From: Microbacterium ureisolvens
Lineage (GTDB): Bacteria; Actinomycetota; Actinomycetes; Actinomycetales; Microbacteriaceae
Reading direction: 5' to 3'
Length of the DNA: 64,000 nt
Assembly (NCBI RefSeq): GCF_019511645.1
Contig: NZ_JAEUAX010000005.1
Coordinates: forward strand, 124,001 to 188,000
A program made the translations under genes and the position numbers. Shown here piece after piece: positions 1-8,994 of this stretch. Under the pieces are notes generated by a model. That model was not told the origin of the DNA and did no database searches. It saw only the letters and a program-made list of their open reading frames with translations. Within the stretch, counting starts at the first letter, position 1, and each line of letters opens with the position of its first letter.

Positions 1-846
1 GCGCTTCGCATAGCGGCGCTCCCACGCGATGAATGCCGACGCGAACAGCGCGAAGGCGACCAGCAGCCACCAGCGCGCAGGGTTGTCCGTAGGCGCGCCG
101 GTCGTGAAGAGGAAGGGCCACATCAGCGAGACGACGCTCGCGCCGAACAGCAGCACCCCGACCGGATCCAGCTGCACCTTGCGCGCGGACCGCGTGCGCG
201 TGTCGGGCAGCAGCCACAGCGCGAGGGCGATCGCGATGAGGCAGAGCGGCACGTTCATCCAGAAGATGAGCCGCCAGCCGTTCGTGGGTCCGCCGAGGGC
301 GATGAGCAGGCCGCCGAGGGTCGGGCCGAAGGCGGTCGCGATGCCGATCGTGGCACCGAAGAGGCCGAACGCGCGGGCGCGCTCCTTGCCCTGGAACAGC
401 TCCTGCGCCATGCCCAGCACCTGGGGCATCTGGATGCCGGCGGCCACGCCCTGCAGCAGTCGACCGATCAGCAGCACCTCCGCGGTCGGCGCGAGCGCGC
501 ACAGCACGCTCGTCACCGTGTAGAGCGAAAGCCCGACGACGAAGAGCGTCCGCCGCGACCGCTGGTCGCCCAGGCGCCCCATCGGCACCAGCACGAGGCC
601 GAAGGTGAGCACGAAGCCCGACACGATCAGCTGCAGCTGGGTCGAGCTCGCACCGAGAACCTCGCCGATCGACGGCAGCGCGACGTTGACCTTCGTCATG
701 TCGAGGATCGTGATCGCCGCGACCGAGACGCACACCCAGAAGGCCCGCCAGCGGGCTCCGTGCGAGAGGGGGATGATCGCCGTCGTGACCGGCACGGCGC
801 GCGCCTTCTTCGAGGTCTTCTGCGGCGCCGGCTGTGACTCTGACAT
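1..846 (-). CDS. MFS drug exporter, DHA2-like (partial)
   Basis: This is an inner-membrane, proton-driven multidrug efflux transporter of the major facilitator superfamily. Only the first 282 residues are present because the frame is still open at window position 1. The visible part has a short polar N-terminus, then hydrophobic helices. A conserved segment near residue 45 (ITILDMTKVNVALPSIG) carries the first-helix signature of the 14-helix DHA2 branch, and a loop with GRLGDQRSRR matches MFS motif A. I start it at the ATG at 846. A TAGCCT box at 854-859 lies 7 bases upstream, which suggests a leaderless transcript. The substrate cannot be told from sequence. Confidence 0.85.
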   Translation of the reverse strand, partial: MSESQPAPQKTSKKARAVPVTTAIIPLSHGARWRAFWVCVSVAAITILDMTKVNVALPSIGEVLGASSTQLQLIVSGFVLTFGLVLVPMGRLGDQRSRRTLFVVGLSLYTVTSVLCALAPTAEVLLIGRLLQGVAAGIQMPQVLGMAQELFQGKERARAFGLFGATIGIATAFGPTLGGLLIALGGPTNGWRLIFWMNVPLCLIAIALALWLLPDTRTRSARKVQLDPVGVLLFGASVVSLMWPFLFTTGAPTDNPARWWLLVAFALFASAFIAWERRYAKR

Positions 847-914
847 CCTGCCCAGGCTAACCCCGTTCCACCGCCGGCCGGGCGCGAAGGCGTCGGGCGG
901 GAGATGATGGGAGG

Positions 915-1472
915 GTGAGACTCCTCGTCGCCGCCCTCGCCTCCGAGCTCGTCGCGTTCCCCGACGACCTCGACGGATTCGACTGCCTCGTCACGGGGCC
1001 CGGAAAGCTGCAGGCGACCTACGCGCTCACCCGCGCGCTCGACGCGACCGCCTACGACGAGATCGTGGTGGTCGGCACCGCGGGTGCGATCGACCCGCGG
1101 CTCGAGGCATCCGTCTACGAGATCTCGGCCGCCCTGCAGCACGACGTCACCGACATCGACGGGATCGTCGGCCAGCATGTGTCGCTGCCGCCGCGCGTCG
1201 AGATCGACCCGGAAGGCGTCACGATCGCGACCGGCGACCATTTCGTCGACGACTCCGAGGCGGTGGAGGTCATCCGCCCGCTCGGCGCGGGCCTCGTGGA
1301 CATGGAGACGTACGCATACATCTGGGTCGCGCAGCAGTTCGGAGTGCCGATCCGCGTGCTGAAGGCCGTCTCGGACCGCGCCCAGGACGGCGCCATCACC
1401 GACTGGCGCACCGCCGTCACCGCCTGCAGCCACCAGCTGCGCGACCGCATCCGCGCCGACTACGGCGTCTGA
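915..1472 (+). CDS. 5'-methylthioadenosine/S-adenosylhomocysteine-type nucleosidase
   Basis: This cytosolic enzyme of the purine/uridine phosphorylase superfamily probably cleaves adenine from methylthioadenosine or S-adenosylhomocysteine. It has 185 residues and a GTG start. Three active-site regions can be aligned by eye: the N-terminal LASEL, matching the MEEE segment with the acid Glu; VDMETYA near residue 130, matching the ribose-binding VEME motif; and AVSDRA near residue 150, with the catalytic Asp of SDxA. It is shorter than the E. coli enzyme (about 230 residues), as is common for actinobacterial relatives. The exact substrate is inferred from family. Confidence 0.8.
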   Translation: MRLLVAALASELVAFPDDLDGFDCLVTGPGKLQATYALTRALDATAYDEIVVVGTAGAIDPRLEASVYEISAALQHDVTDIDGIVGQHVSLPPRVEIDPEGVTIATGDHFVDDSEAVEVIRPLGAGLVDMETYAYIWVAQQFGVPIRVLKAVSDRAQDGAITDWRTAVTACSHQLRDRIRADYGV

Positions 1473-1475
1473 CCC

Positions 1476-2327
1476 TCACGAGACCCACTGCGTCTTCTGC
1501 CATGTGATGTTCGCGAGCGTCGCCTGGCCCGACAGCGATGGGTGGAAGTAGTCGCGCGTCGAGATGTCGGACTTCACGAAGGCGTAGTTCGCGACCGCGT
1601 AGCCGTCGAAGCGGCACTTCGCCGTGGCTGCGCAGGCCGCCTCCAGCACCTTGTTGAAATCGGTCACGCGTTGCTGCACCAGCGTGCGCCGCGCCACATC
1701 GGCGGACGCGGTGCTGCTCGGGTTGGCCAGCATCGACTGGCACGTGCCGAGCAGCGACCAGGCGAGACGGGCAGAAAGACTCGACTTGTTGAGGTCGTAG
1801 AGGCGCTGCAGGCTCGGGATGCTCGCGACGAAGATCTCCGGTGCGCCTGCACTGGCGGCCAGGGTTGAGAGCGCCGTCTGCACGTTCGCCCTGAAGGTGT
1901 CGACCGGCGTCATCTGCGCCACCGTCCGGGTGCAGGCGTCGATCGCGCCGATCTCGATGGTGACGTACTGCGCTCCCTGACCGGCGGCGGTCTGCCCCTG
2001 CCCGAGGAGCGCCGACGACCCGGCGCCCGATTTGGCGTCGTTGAAGACGTTGGTGAGGCCGGTGGCCCCTGCGGCGCGCAACCGGAGCAGGTGCGAGTTG
2101 ACGCTCGTCGTCGAGCCGGTCGACCAGCTGTTGGACGGACACGAGGTCAGGCTCGAACACGTCATCGCGGCCTGGGTGATCGAGTCCCCGAGGGCGGCCA
2201 TGCGCGTGATGGTCGCGGGCGCCGGCGCGGCGTGCGCGACGGAGGCGGCGCTGAGTGTGCCGGTGAGGAGGAGAGTGGATGCCGCGAGCGCGGCGAGGGC
2301 GCGGCGCGCCCCCGAGGTGGAACGCAT
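1476..2327 (-). CDS. Secreted SGNH/GDSL-family hydrolase
   Basis: This is a secreted esterase or lipase-like protein of 283 residues. I choose the ATG at 2327 because a GGAG lies just upstream and the protein then opens with a signal peptide: basic residues, a leucine/alanine-rich core, and an AHA-A cleavage site near residue 33. SGNH block I is GDSITQ with the nucleophile Ser. Block V is DYFHPS with the catalytic Asp and His. Block III reads GAID where GAND is expected, so the oxyanion-hole Asn is replaced by Ile. The natural substrate is unknown. It converges on the nucleosidase gene with a 3-bp gap. Confidence 0.83.
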   Translation of the reverse strand: MRSTSGARRALAALAASTLLLTGTLSAASVAHAAPAPATITRMAALGDSITQAAMTCSSLTSCPSNSWSTGSTTSVNSHLLRLRAAGATGLTNVFNDAKSGAGSSALLGQGQTAAGQGAQYVTIEIGAIDACTRTVAQMTPVDTFRANVQTALSTLAASAGAPEIFVASIPSLQRLYDLNKSSLSARLAWSLLGTCQSMLANPSSTASADVARRTLVQQRVTDFNKVLEAACAATAKCRFDGYAVANYAFVKSDISTRDYFHPSLSGQATLANITWQKTQWVS

Positions 2328-2520
2328 GTCGACTCCGTACGTCGTCGTAACGAGAGGGCGCGGCGAACGGCCGCGGCCGGACGAGCGCCGGCGGTCGGGC
2401 GGGATCGCGAATCCCCCAGGATGCGACCTGCCGCGAACGATACACCCGTGCATCGCTCCCGCGACAGTGGGAGAAGTTCCCGGGCCGCTCGCCGGGTCGG
2501 GCCCGCAACCGAGCCGGGCG

Positions 2521-5500
2521 TCAGACGCGGACGCCCGAATCCTGGCGGATGATGCTCGGGCCTGCCGGGGTCGCCTCCACCGCGAGCTGTGCGGGCACCT
2601 GCTCCTTCATCGCCGCGACGTGGCTGATGACGCCCACGGTGCGGCCGCCCTGGCGCAGCTCGTCGAGGGTGCGCATCGCCAGGTCGAGCGTCTCTTCGTC
2701 GAGCGAGCCGAAGCCCTCGTCGACGAACAGGGTGTCGAGCCGGACGCCGCCCGCACGGGCGGTCACGACCTCGGCGAGCCCGAGCGCCAGCGCGAGAGAC
2801 GCGAGGAAGGTCTCGCCGCCCGACAGCGACTGGGCCGGACGCGACTGACCGGTGAAGGCGTCCATGACCTCGAGGCCCAGCCCCGAGGCGGCGCCGCGGG
2901 CCGCCCGCGCGTCGGTGTGCTGCAGCCGGTAGCGGCCCGACGACATGTCGCTGAGCCGCAGATTCGCGGCGGTCACGATCTCTTCCAGCTCGGCGGCGAG
3001 CACGAACGTCTCGAGGTCCATCTTCATCGTGTTGGGGGCGCGGCCCGCCACGGTGTCGGCGAGGCGGGCGATGGCGGCGGCGTCGGCGGCCCGAGCGGCG
3101 ACCCCGGCGTACGCCTGATCGATGTGCATCGCGAGATCACGCAGGCCCGCCACGAGCGTGCGGGCATCGCTCTCGGCGCGCAGCGCCGCGGTGCGTGCGG
3201 CGTCCGCCGCGGCGAGCGCGTTCTGCGACTGCTCCGTGTCGATGGGTTCGGCCGGAGCGCCCGCGAGTTCGAGCTCGAGCTCGAGCATGCGCGCCCGCGC
3301 GGCGGCGAGCTGCGCGTCGTGCGCCGAGATCCGCTCGGTGAGCGCCTCCATCTCACCGGGTGCGATCAGCGCGGCGGTCACGTCGGCGGCATCGGCGAAC
3401 ACCGATGCCGCGATCCTGTCGTCAGCGTCGGCCCGCGCTTGTGTGGCCAGCGTCGCTGCGCGCTGCGCATCGGTGCGGGCGACGACAGCCGCGCGGCCGG
3501 CGTCGCGGATCGAGGTGGCGTGCGCGACGCGGTCGGCGACGCTCGCGTGCTCGCCACGGGCCGCCTCGACCGCCTCGCGGGCCGCGGTCACCCGCTCCTG
3601 GAGCGCGGCGATCCGGGTGCGCGCGCCGGTGAGCTGTTCCGCCAGCGCCGCACGCGACGTCTCGGCCTCGAGATCGAGCGCCGCAAGCCCGGTGCGCCGG
3701 GCGGCCAGCGCATCACGCCGTTCGACCGCGCGCTCGGCCGCAGCGAGATCGGCCGCGGCCGCGGCCAGCTGCTCCCGGAGCAGCCCTGCACTCTCCCCGC
3801 CGGAGCGGGCGGCCGCGGCGGCATGGCGCTCGCGCGCACTCTTCGCCTCGTCGGACGCGGCCCGTTCGTGGCGGGAGGCAGCGTCTCGCCGAGCTTCCGC
3901 GGTGGCGAGGATCTCGTCGGTCACCGGCTCATCAGCGGCTGTTGCGGGACACGGGTGCGCCGTCGCCCCGCACACCGCGCAGGGCTCGCCGTCGACGAGG
4001 GTGCTCGCGAGCTCCCCCGCGTAGCCGTCGAGGCGCAGCTGCAGCAGCGCGGCGACCTTCGCGGCCGCCGCGGCCGCCGCAGCGGCCGCATCGCGATGCA
4101 GGAGCTCGGCCTCCCGCTGCGCGTCGGCGAGCCCTTCGGCCTCGACGGCGGCAGTCAGGCGCGCGCTGATCTCATCGTGACGCACCCGCGCGGGGTCGCG
4201 CCGGGAAGCCGCCTCGCGCTCCGCCTCGAGTTCGGCGTCGAGGCGTTCGAGCTCTGCCGGCACCTGCGCACGTTGGGCATCGAGGGCGACGATGTCGGCT
4301 TCGAGCCTTGCCGCGTCGGCAGCGGCAGCCATCATCTGCGCTTCACCATCGGCGAGGGCGGCTTCCTGCGCGAGGGCCGCAGTCCACACGGCGAGCTCGC
4401 CGGTGAGCCGCTCGACCACGGCGGGGAGATCGTCCGTGTCGGCGTCGTCGGTGCCGGACACCGCACGGGCCCAGACCGCGTCGGCGGACGCAGCCAGCTC
4501 GGCCGTCGCCGCCGCGGTGCGGTCGGCTCGGCGAGCGGTCTCGAGCGGGGCGCGGAGCACCTCCGCCGACCGGCCGCGGTCGAGTCGCCGTCGGTCGTCG
4601 GCGATCTGCGGGCCGGCCGCCTCGAGTGCGGCGAGTCGTTCCCGTGCACGACCGAGCTCGGCCTGCGCCTTCGCCAGCGCGACGCGTTCCCCATGCGCGG
4701 CTTCCGCTGCCGTGCGGGCGTCATCCGCGTCGACGCGCTCGCGCGTCAGTGTGTCGAGGCGGTAAGCGGCGCGGCTCTCGCCGAGGTCGACGGCCGCGCG
4801 CCGTGCGGCGAGGTCGTGCTCCGTCGTGCCGTCGATCTCGTCGGCCGGCACCAGCTCATGCGCGACGATCAGGCGCGCGGCCTGATCGAGCAGGGTGCGC
4901 GCCCGCTCGCCCAGCGCGTCGAGCTCGTGCTGCGCCGCCTTGCTGCGCTCGCCCAGCTCGCGGGCGTACTCCTCGTAGCGGCGGGTTCCGAACAGCGCAC
5001 GCAGCAGAGATTGGCGTTCGGTGCCGGAGGCTAGGAGGAACCGCGAGAACCGGTTCTGCGCGAGCAGGATCACCTGCTGGAACTGCTGCGCATTCAAGCC
5101 GAGCACGTCGTCGAGGAACAGCCCGACGTCCCGCGGCTTCGCGGCCCGGCCGATCCATACGCCGTCGACGAGCTCCTCGAGCTCGGCTCGCGTCGGCTCG
5201 GTCGTGAGCCCGCCGCCGCGACGCGCCGGCCGCTGATACTCAGGAGCACGTGTGACGCGCCAGCGGCGGTCGCCGACCGTGAACTCCAGACGCACCTCGG
5301 TGGGGTCTTCGGGTTCGCAGTGGTCGCTGCGCAGACGCTTGTCGCCCGTCTCGTAGCGGGGCACGCTGCCGTACAGCGCGAAACAGACGCCGTCGAGGAT
5401 GCTCGACTTGCCCGCACCCGTGCGACCGGCGATGAGGAAGATGCCGTCGTGCTCGAAAGCCTCGAAGTCGACGCTCTGCTTCTCGCGGAACGGCCCGAAC

Positions 5501-5529
5501 CCCGTGAGTTCGAGGCGGTGCAGCCTCAC
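2521..5529 (-). CDS. sbcC: Exonuclease subunit SbcC (Rad50-like ATPase)
   Basis: This is the SMC/Rad50-like ATPase subunit of the SbcCD nuclease, which opens hairpins and processes DNA ends during repair. It has 1002 residues, the usual size. Walker A is GRTGAGKS at residues 35-42. Two long alanine- and arginine-rich coiled coils flank a zinc hook (CAVC near residue 515). The ABC signature LSGGE is near residue 900 and Walker B (LFVDEGFG) near 935. The GTG start overlaps the sbcD stop by four bases (GTGA), so the two subunits are translationally coupled. Confidence 0.97.
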   Translation of the reverse strand: MRLHRLELTGFGPFREKQSVDFEAFEHDGIFLIAGRTGAGKSSILDGVCFALYGSVPRYETGDKRLRSDHCEPEDPTEVRLEFTVGDRRWRVTRAPEYQRPARRGGGLTTEPTRAELEELVDGVWIGRAAKPRDVGLFLDDVLGLNAQQFQQVILLAQNRFSRFLLASGTERQSLLRALFGTRRYEEYARELGERSKAAQHELDALGERARTLLDQAARLIVAHELVPADEIDGTTEHDLAARRAAVDLGESRAAYRLDTLTRERVDADDARTAAEAAHGERVALAKAQAELGRARERLAALEAAGPQIADDRRRLDRGRSAEVLRAPLETARRADRTAAATAELAASADAVWARAVSGTDDADTDDLPAVVERLTGELAVWTAALAQEAALADGEAQMMAAAADAARLEADIVALDAQRAQVPAELERLDAELEAEREAASRRDPARVRHDEISARLTAAVEAEGLADAQREAELLHRDAAAAAAAAAAKVAALLQLRLDGYAGELASTLVDGEPCAVCGATAHPCPATAADEPVTDEILATAEARRDAASRHERAASDEAKSARERHAAAAARSGGESAGLLREQLAAAAADLAAAERAVERRDALAARRTGLAALDLEAETSRAALAEQLTGARTRIAALQERVTAAREAVEAARGEHASVADRVAHATSIRDAGRAAVVARTDAQRAATLATQARADADDRIAASVFADAADVTAALIAPGEMEALTERISAHDAQLAAARARMLELELELAGAPAEPIDTEQSQNALAAADAARTAALRAESDARTLVAGLRDLAMHIDQAYAGVAARAADAAAIARLADTVAGRAPNTMKMDLETFVLAAELEEIVTAANLRLSDMSSGRYRLQHTDARAARGAASGLGLEVMDAFTGQSRPAQSLSGGETFLASLALALGLAEVVTARAGGVRLDTLFVDEGFGSLDEETLDLAMRTLDELRQGGRTVGVISHVAAMKEQVPAQLAVEATPAGPSIIRQDSGVRV

Positions 5530-6674
5530 GCGGTCGCCTCCACTCGCGCGCGCTCCTCGAGCAGCTCGCCGACGAGCTCCGCCTCGCGGGCCGATGCGCC
5601 CTCACCCTCGCGCACGTGCGCGAGGAACGCGTTCACGAGCTCGGCGTCGTTGCGTGCGGCGCGCACGCGCTCGGCGTAGGTGCGCACCTCGTCGGCGCGC
5701 GTCGCGATCGGCACGTGGCGGACCTCTGCGCAGAAAGGGAATCGCGACAGCAGGCGCCGCATCGGATCGCGCTGCGGCAGCGGATCCGTGTACTCGGCGC
5801 GCACCCACTCGTCCGCATGGGCCGCGAACCGCTCGTCAGTGAGCAGCTCGTCGAGGGTCGCAGTCAGCGTGGTGAGCGCGCGCGGCACCGGCAGCGGCAG
5901 CCAGTCGACCCCACCGAGCCCGTCGGCACCGAGGTCGACGAGCCACGACCCGCGCGGCTTGTGCCCCTCGTCGAAGCTGTAGTGCAGCGGCGCGCCGGCG
6001 TACCGCACGCGGGGCGAGAGCTGCTGGCGCCCATGGATGTGCCCGAGAGCCATGTAGTCCACGCCGTCGAACGTCGACAGCGGCACGATGTCGAGCCCGC
6101 CCTGCTGGATGTCCCGCTCGAGGTGCGGCGTGGGCTCGACCCCGGCGGCGAAGCAGTGCGCGGCCGCGATCGCGCGTCCGCCCCGCGCCGCGGCATCCGC
6201 CCGCACCAGATCCATGGCGTGCGCGAGCACATCGGCCTGCGTGCGCACAGCCGGCCACGCCCCGCGCAGCAGCACGGGCTCGAGATACGGGATGCCGTAG
6301 ACATGGACGGGGCCGTGCTCGTCGTGGACGGTGACCGGGGTTCCGACGGTCGCCGGGTCGGTGATGACGTGGACTCCCTCGCGGAGGAGACCCGACTGGA
6401 AGCCGAGCCGGGCGGCCGAGTCGTGGTTGCCGCTGGTGACGACCACCGTCGCGCCGGCGTCGGCGAGGCCGCGCAGCGCATCGGTGAGGAGCGTGTACGC
6501 GCCGGCGGCGGGGGTCGCGGAATCGAACACGTCGCCCGCGACGATCACCAGGTCGACGTCGTGCGCGGTCACCTGCGCCACGAGCGCCTCGAGCACGCCG
6601 CGCAGCGCATCGAGCGTGGAGTGGCCGTGGAACGACCGCCCGATGTGCCAGTCCGAGGTGTGCAGGATCCGCAT
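5526..6674 (-). CDS. sbcD: Exonuclease subunit SbcD (Mre11-like nuclease)
   Basis: This is the metallophosphoesterase nuclease subunit that pairs with SbcC. It has 382 residues. The metal-binding motifs are in order: TSDWHIGR (residues 6-13), a GDVFD motif, GNHDS, and GHIHG. The start is the ATG at 6674, which opens directly into the first metal motif. The frame stays open further upstream, but that part has no homology. A TACCGT box at 6681-6686 lies 6 bases before the start and would give a leaderless sbcDC mRNA. It is the first gene of the sbcD-sbcC operon. Confidence 0.96.
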   Translation of the reverse strand: MRILHTSDWHIGRSFHGHSTLDALRGVLEALVAQVTAHDVDLVIVAGDVFDSATPAAGAYTLLTDALRGLADAGATVVVTSGNHDSAARLGFQSGLLREGVHVITDPATVGTPVTVHDEHGPVHVYGIPYLEPVLLRGAWPAVRTQADVLAHAMDLVRADAAARGGRAIAAAHCFAAGVEPTPHLERDIQQGGLDIVPLSTFDGVDYMALGHIHGRQQLSPRVRYAGAPLHYSFDEGHKPRGSWLVDLGADGLGGVDWLPLPVPRALTTLTATLDELLTDERFAAHADEWVRAEYTDPLPQRDPMRRLLSRFPFCAEVRHVPIATRADEVRTYAERVRAARNDAELVNAFLAHVREGEGASAREAELVGELLEERARVEATA

Positions 6675-6784
6675 GCCAACACGGTACGTTCGGCTCCTGA
6701 CATCGGCGGCGAGGCAGGCCGCGGACCCGCGAACCACCGCGGTTCGCGCGCCGCGGCGCGGCGTGCGGCGCGTACCCTCGAGCC

Positions 6785-7258
6785 ATGTCCTTGCCCGGGG
6801 TCTGCGTGGTGTTCCTGCTGCGCCGCGGGCCGGAGGGCGTGGAGGTGCTGCTGGGGCGCAAGCGCAGCGGACTCGGCCAGGGGAAGGTCGTGGGCATCTG
6901 CGGCTGGGTGGAGCCGGGCGAGCGCGCCGCCGAGGCCGCCGTGCGCGAGGCCCGCAGTGGGGTCGGCGTGCGGGTCGAGGCATCCGATCTCCATGTCGCG
7001 GGCACGGTCGAGTACCACTTCCCCACCCGGCCGGCATGGTCGCAGCAGGCGACCGTCTTCGTCTGCCGCCGGTGGCACGGCGAGCCGGTCGAGAGCGACG
7101 GGATGGCGCCGCACTGGTACGCGCTCGACGCCGTGCCGTACTCCCGCATGTGGGACGACGCCTCGCGGTGGCTGCCAGGGGTGCTCCGCGGCGGCACCGT
7201 CGACGCGCGCTTCACCTTCGGCGCGGACCTCGCGACGGTCGTGCTGACCGCGGAGTGA
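6785..7258 (+). CDS. Nudix-family protein with degenerate Nudix box
   Basis: The 157-residue protein has the Nudix hydrolase fold. It resembles MTH1-like pyrophosphohydrolases that clean damaged nucleotides such as 8-oxo-dGTP: an early VVFLLRR strand, a GxGKV-like segment, and WYALDAVPYSRMWDD toward the end. The Nudix box is recognisable (G-W-V-E-P-G-E, then R-E), but the paired glutamates that bind the catalytic metal (REUxEExGU) are replaced by Ser-Gly (REARSGVGV). It may be inactive, altered in chemistry, or a binding protein. A TACCCT box at 6773-6778 sits 6 bases before the ATG, divergent from sbcD. Confidence 0.85.
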   Translation: MSLPGVCVVFLLRRGPEGVEVLLGRKRSGLGQGKVVGICGWVEPGERAAEAAVREARSGVGVRVEASDLHVAGTVEYHFPTRPAWSQQATVFVCRRWHGEPVESDGMAPHWYALDAVPYSRMWDDASRWLPGVLRGGTVDARFTFGADLATVVLTAE

Positions 7259-7359
7259 CCGTCCGCCGGAGCGCGCTGCCCGGTCCGGCGCAGCCCGCGT
7301 CCGGCGTTCCTCCGGCGGGGCACCCTCCCCTGCGCGCCTCGCCGGACGTATCGTGGAAC

Positions 7360-7920
7360 ATGGCGCACAACGCAGACACCGCTCCGCGATCGACCGTGGT
7401 GGCGCTCGTCGGAGCCGACAGCGACGAGCTCTTGACCGGCCTCGCCGATGTCCCGGCGCTCGTTGCGCTCTCCCTCCGCGAGGCAGAGCCGGCCGTCGCG
7501 GCGCACCTCGTCGCCTCGGTCTCGATGCCCTACGTCGTCCACGACGCCGACCCCCTCGAACACGTCGCATCGGCCTGGGTCGAGCTCTACGAGGAGCGCG
7601 CGACGCTCGGCTCGCTCGAGGCGGAGGTCGATGCCCTCCTGGCGCTGTTCTCGTCGGGGGAGGCGGTCATGCCCGACTACTACGTCGTCGCCGGCCCCGA
7701 GGCGATCGAGGGCACATGGCGCCACTGGTGGCTCGGTGCGCTGGCGCACCGCGCACCGTCGCGCGTGCTTCCGGTCGAGGCATCCGGCACGGCGCTGCGA
7801 GCCCGGCTGCGTTCGCTTCCCGCATCGCGTCCGTGGCCCGAGCCGTCGGCCTGGCTGCCCCGGGTGCAGTTCGACATCCCCGACAGGGTAGGGCTGCGCG
7901 ATCAGCCGGGCGCCGCCTGA
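7360..7920 (+). CDS. Conserved hypothetical protein
   Basis: I do not recognise this 186-residue soluble protein. It has no signal peptide or membrane helix, is acidic in the middle, and has a WRHWWLG aromatic cluster near residue 130. A TATCGT box at 7349-7354 ends 5 bases before the ATG. The alpha/beta hydrolase gene begins 4 bp after its stop, so the two are probably co-transcribed. Confidence 0.7.
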   Translation: MAHNADTAPRSTVVALVGADSDELLTGLADVPALVALSLREAEPAVAAHLVASVSMPYVVHDADPLEHVASAWVELYEERATLGSLEAEVDALLALFSSGEAVMPDYYVVAGPEAIEGTWRHWWLGALAHRAPSRVLPVEASGTALRARLRSLPASRPWPEPSAWLPRVQFDIPDRVGLRDQPGAA

Positions 7921-7923
7921 TCC

Positions 7924-8655
7924 ATGGCGGACGTCGAGAGATTCGCGCACGCCGGCGCGACCCTCGTCGCCGAGCGGCGCGGTCACGGCGACCGCGTCTA
8001 CGTGCTGATCCACGGCATCGGCATGGGGCGCACGGTGTTCGCCGACCTCGAGCGGCATCTGGGCGACGGCGAGGTCATCGCCTTCGACCTCCCCGGCTAT
8101 GGCGAAGCCCCCGAGCCGCGGCGCGTGCTGACGATCGAGCGCACCGCCGACCTCGTGGCCGCCTACCTCCGGGCCCGCGTGCGCACGCCCGCCGTCGTCA
8201 TCGGCCATTCGATGGGCGCACAGATCGCTGTCGAGGTGGCGGCGCGTGATCCCGCCGTCGTCGACCGCATCGTGCTCATCGGACCGACCGTCGACCCCTG
8301 CGCCCGGACGGCACCTCGTCAGCTGTGGCGGCTCCTGTGCGACATCGCCGTCGAGAGCCCTGTGGTGATCGCGCGCGGCGCTCGCGAGTACGTGCGGGCG
8401 GGGCCGCGACTGCGGGCGAAGTTCCGGGCGATGCTCAGACACCGCCCCGAGGACGTGCTCCCGCGAGTGCGGGTGCCGGCGCTGGTGCTGCGCGGCGAGG
8501 ACGATCTCGTGGCACCGGCGGACTGGTGCCGCCAGGTCGCCGACGGCCGTCCCGAAGGGCGGCTCGCCGAGGTCGCAGGACACGGCCACGAGACGATGAT
8601 CCGGGATGCCGCACCCGCCGCACGCCTCATCCGCGAGTTCGCCGGCTCGGTGTGA
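7924..8655 (+). CDS. Alpha/beta-fold hydrolase
   Basis: This is a cytosolic serine hydrolase of 243 residues. The oxyanion-hole strand LIHGIGMG is near residue 30, and the nucleophile elbow GHSMGAQ near residue 98 gives the catalytic Ser. The acid is probably in RGEDDLVAP near residue 196, and the His in GHGHET near the C-terminus. The family covers esterases, lipases and haloperoxidase-like enzymes, and sequence alone does not give a substrate. It is close behind the preceding hypothetical gene. Confidence 0.83.
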   Translation: MADVERFAHAGATLVAERRGHGDRVYVLIHGIGMGRTVFADLERHLGDGEVIAFDLPGYGEAPEPRRVLTIERTADLVAAYLRARVRTPAVVIGHSMGAQIAVEVAARDPAVVDRIVLIGPTVDPCARTAPRQLWRLLCDIAVESPVVIARGAREYVRAGPRLRAKFRAMLRHRPEDVLPRVRVPALVLRGEDDLVAPADWCRQVADGRPEGRLAEVAGHGHETMIRDAAPAARLIREFAGSV

Positions 8656-8713
8656 GAGAGGCTCGCGACTGCCTCGTCCCCACGGAATCCTGCCAACCCC
8701 GTCGCAAGCGGCA

Positions 8714-8752
8714 ATGTCGGAACCCCCGCGTAGGTTCTGCATTGTCGGAACC
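8714..8752. promoter_or_regulatory. Direct repeats upstream of the 72-aa gene
   Basis: TGTCGGAACC occurs twice, 28 bp apart (8715 and 8743), and GGTTC/GAACC forms a small dyad between 8733 and 8752. A TAGGTT sequence at 8731-8736 could be the -10 box. The function as an operator is inferred from position only. Confidence 0.35.
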
Positions 8753-8765
8753 AACGGAGGAAACC

Positions 8766-8984
8766 ATGTTCGCTGTATACGCCGCCGAACAGCAGTACCG
8801 CCACGACACCTGGTCGCGGGACCGCGATCACGCGATCCTCGCCTCCATCAACGAGCGGAAGGCCGCTGTCGCCTCGCGCCACCCGGCCCGCGCGGTCGCC
8901 CGCCCCCAGCGCGTCGTGTGGGCCCGGCCGATCGGGCTGCACGTCGTCGCCGAGAACGACCCCGCGGTCTGCGCCGTCGCGTAG
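8766..8984 (+). CDS. Small hypothetical protein, 72 aa
   Basis: This small basic protein has one tyrosine/arginine-rich N-terminal stretch and no membrane segment. I do not recognise it. A strong ribosome site (GGAGGAAACC) precedes the ATG. The upstream region holds two direct copies of TGTCGGAACC (8715-8724 and 8743-8752). The second copy also pairs with a GGTTC at 8733-8737, so a regulatory protein may bind there. Confidence 0.6.
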   Translation: MFAVYAAEQQYRHDTWSRDRDHAILASINERKAAVASRHPARAVARPQRVVWARPIGLHVVAENDPAVCAVA

Positions 8985-8994
8985 CCGACGACGG

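Noticed and set aside
2032..5034. A 1000-codon open frame on the plus strand opposite sbcC
   Set aside because: It is Arg/Gly-rich with no domain pattern and lies entirely antisense to a clear sbcC and the end of the SGNH gene. High GC keeps such shadow frames open.
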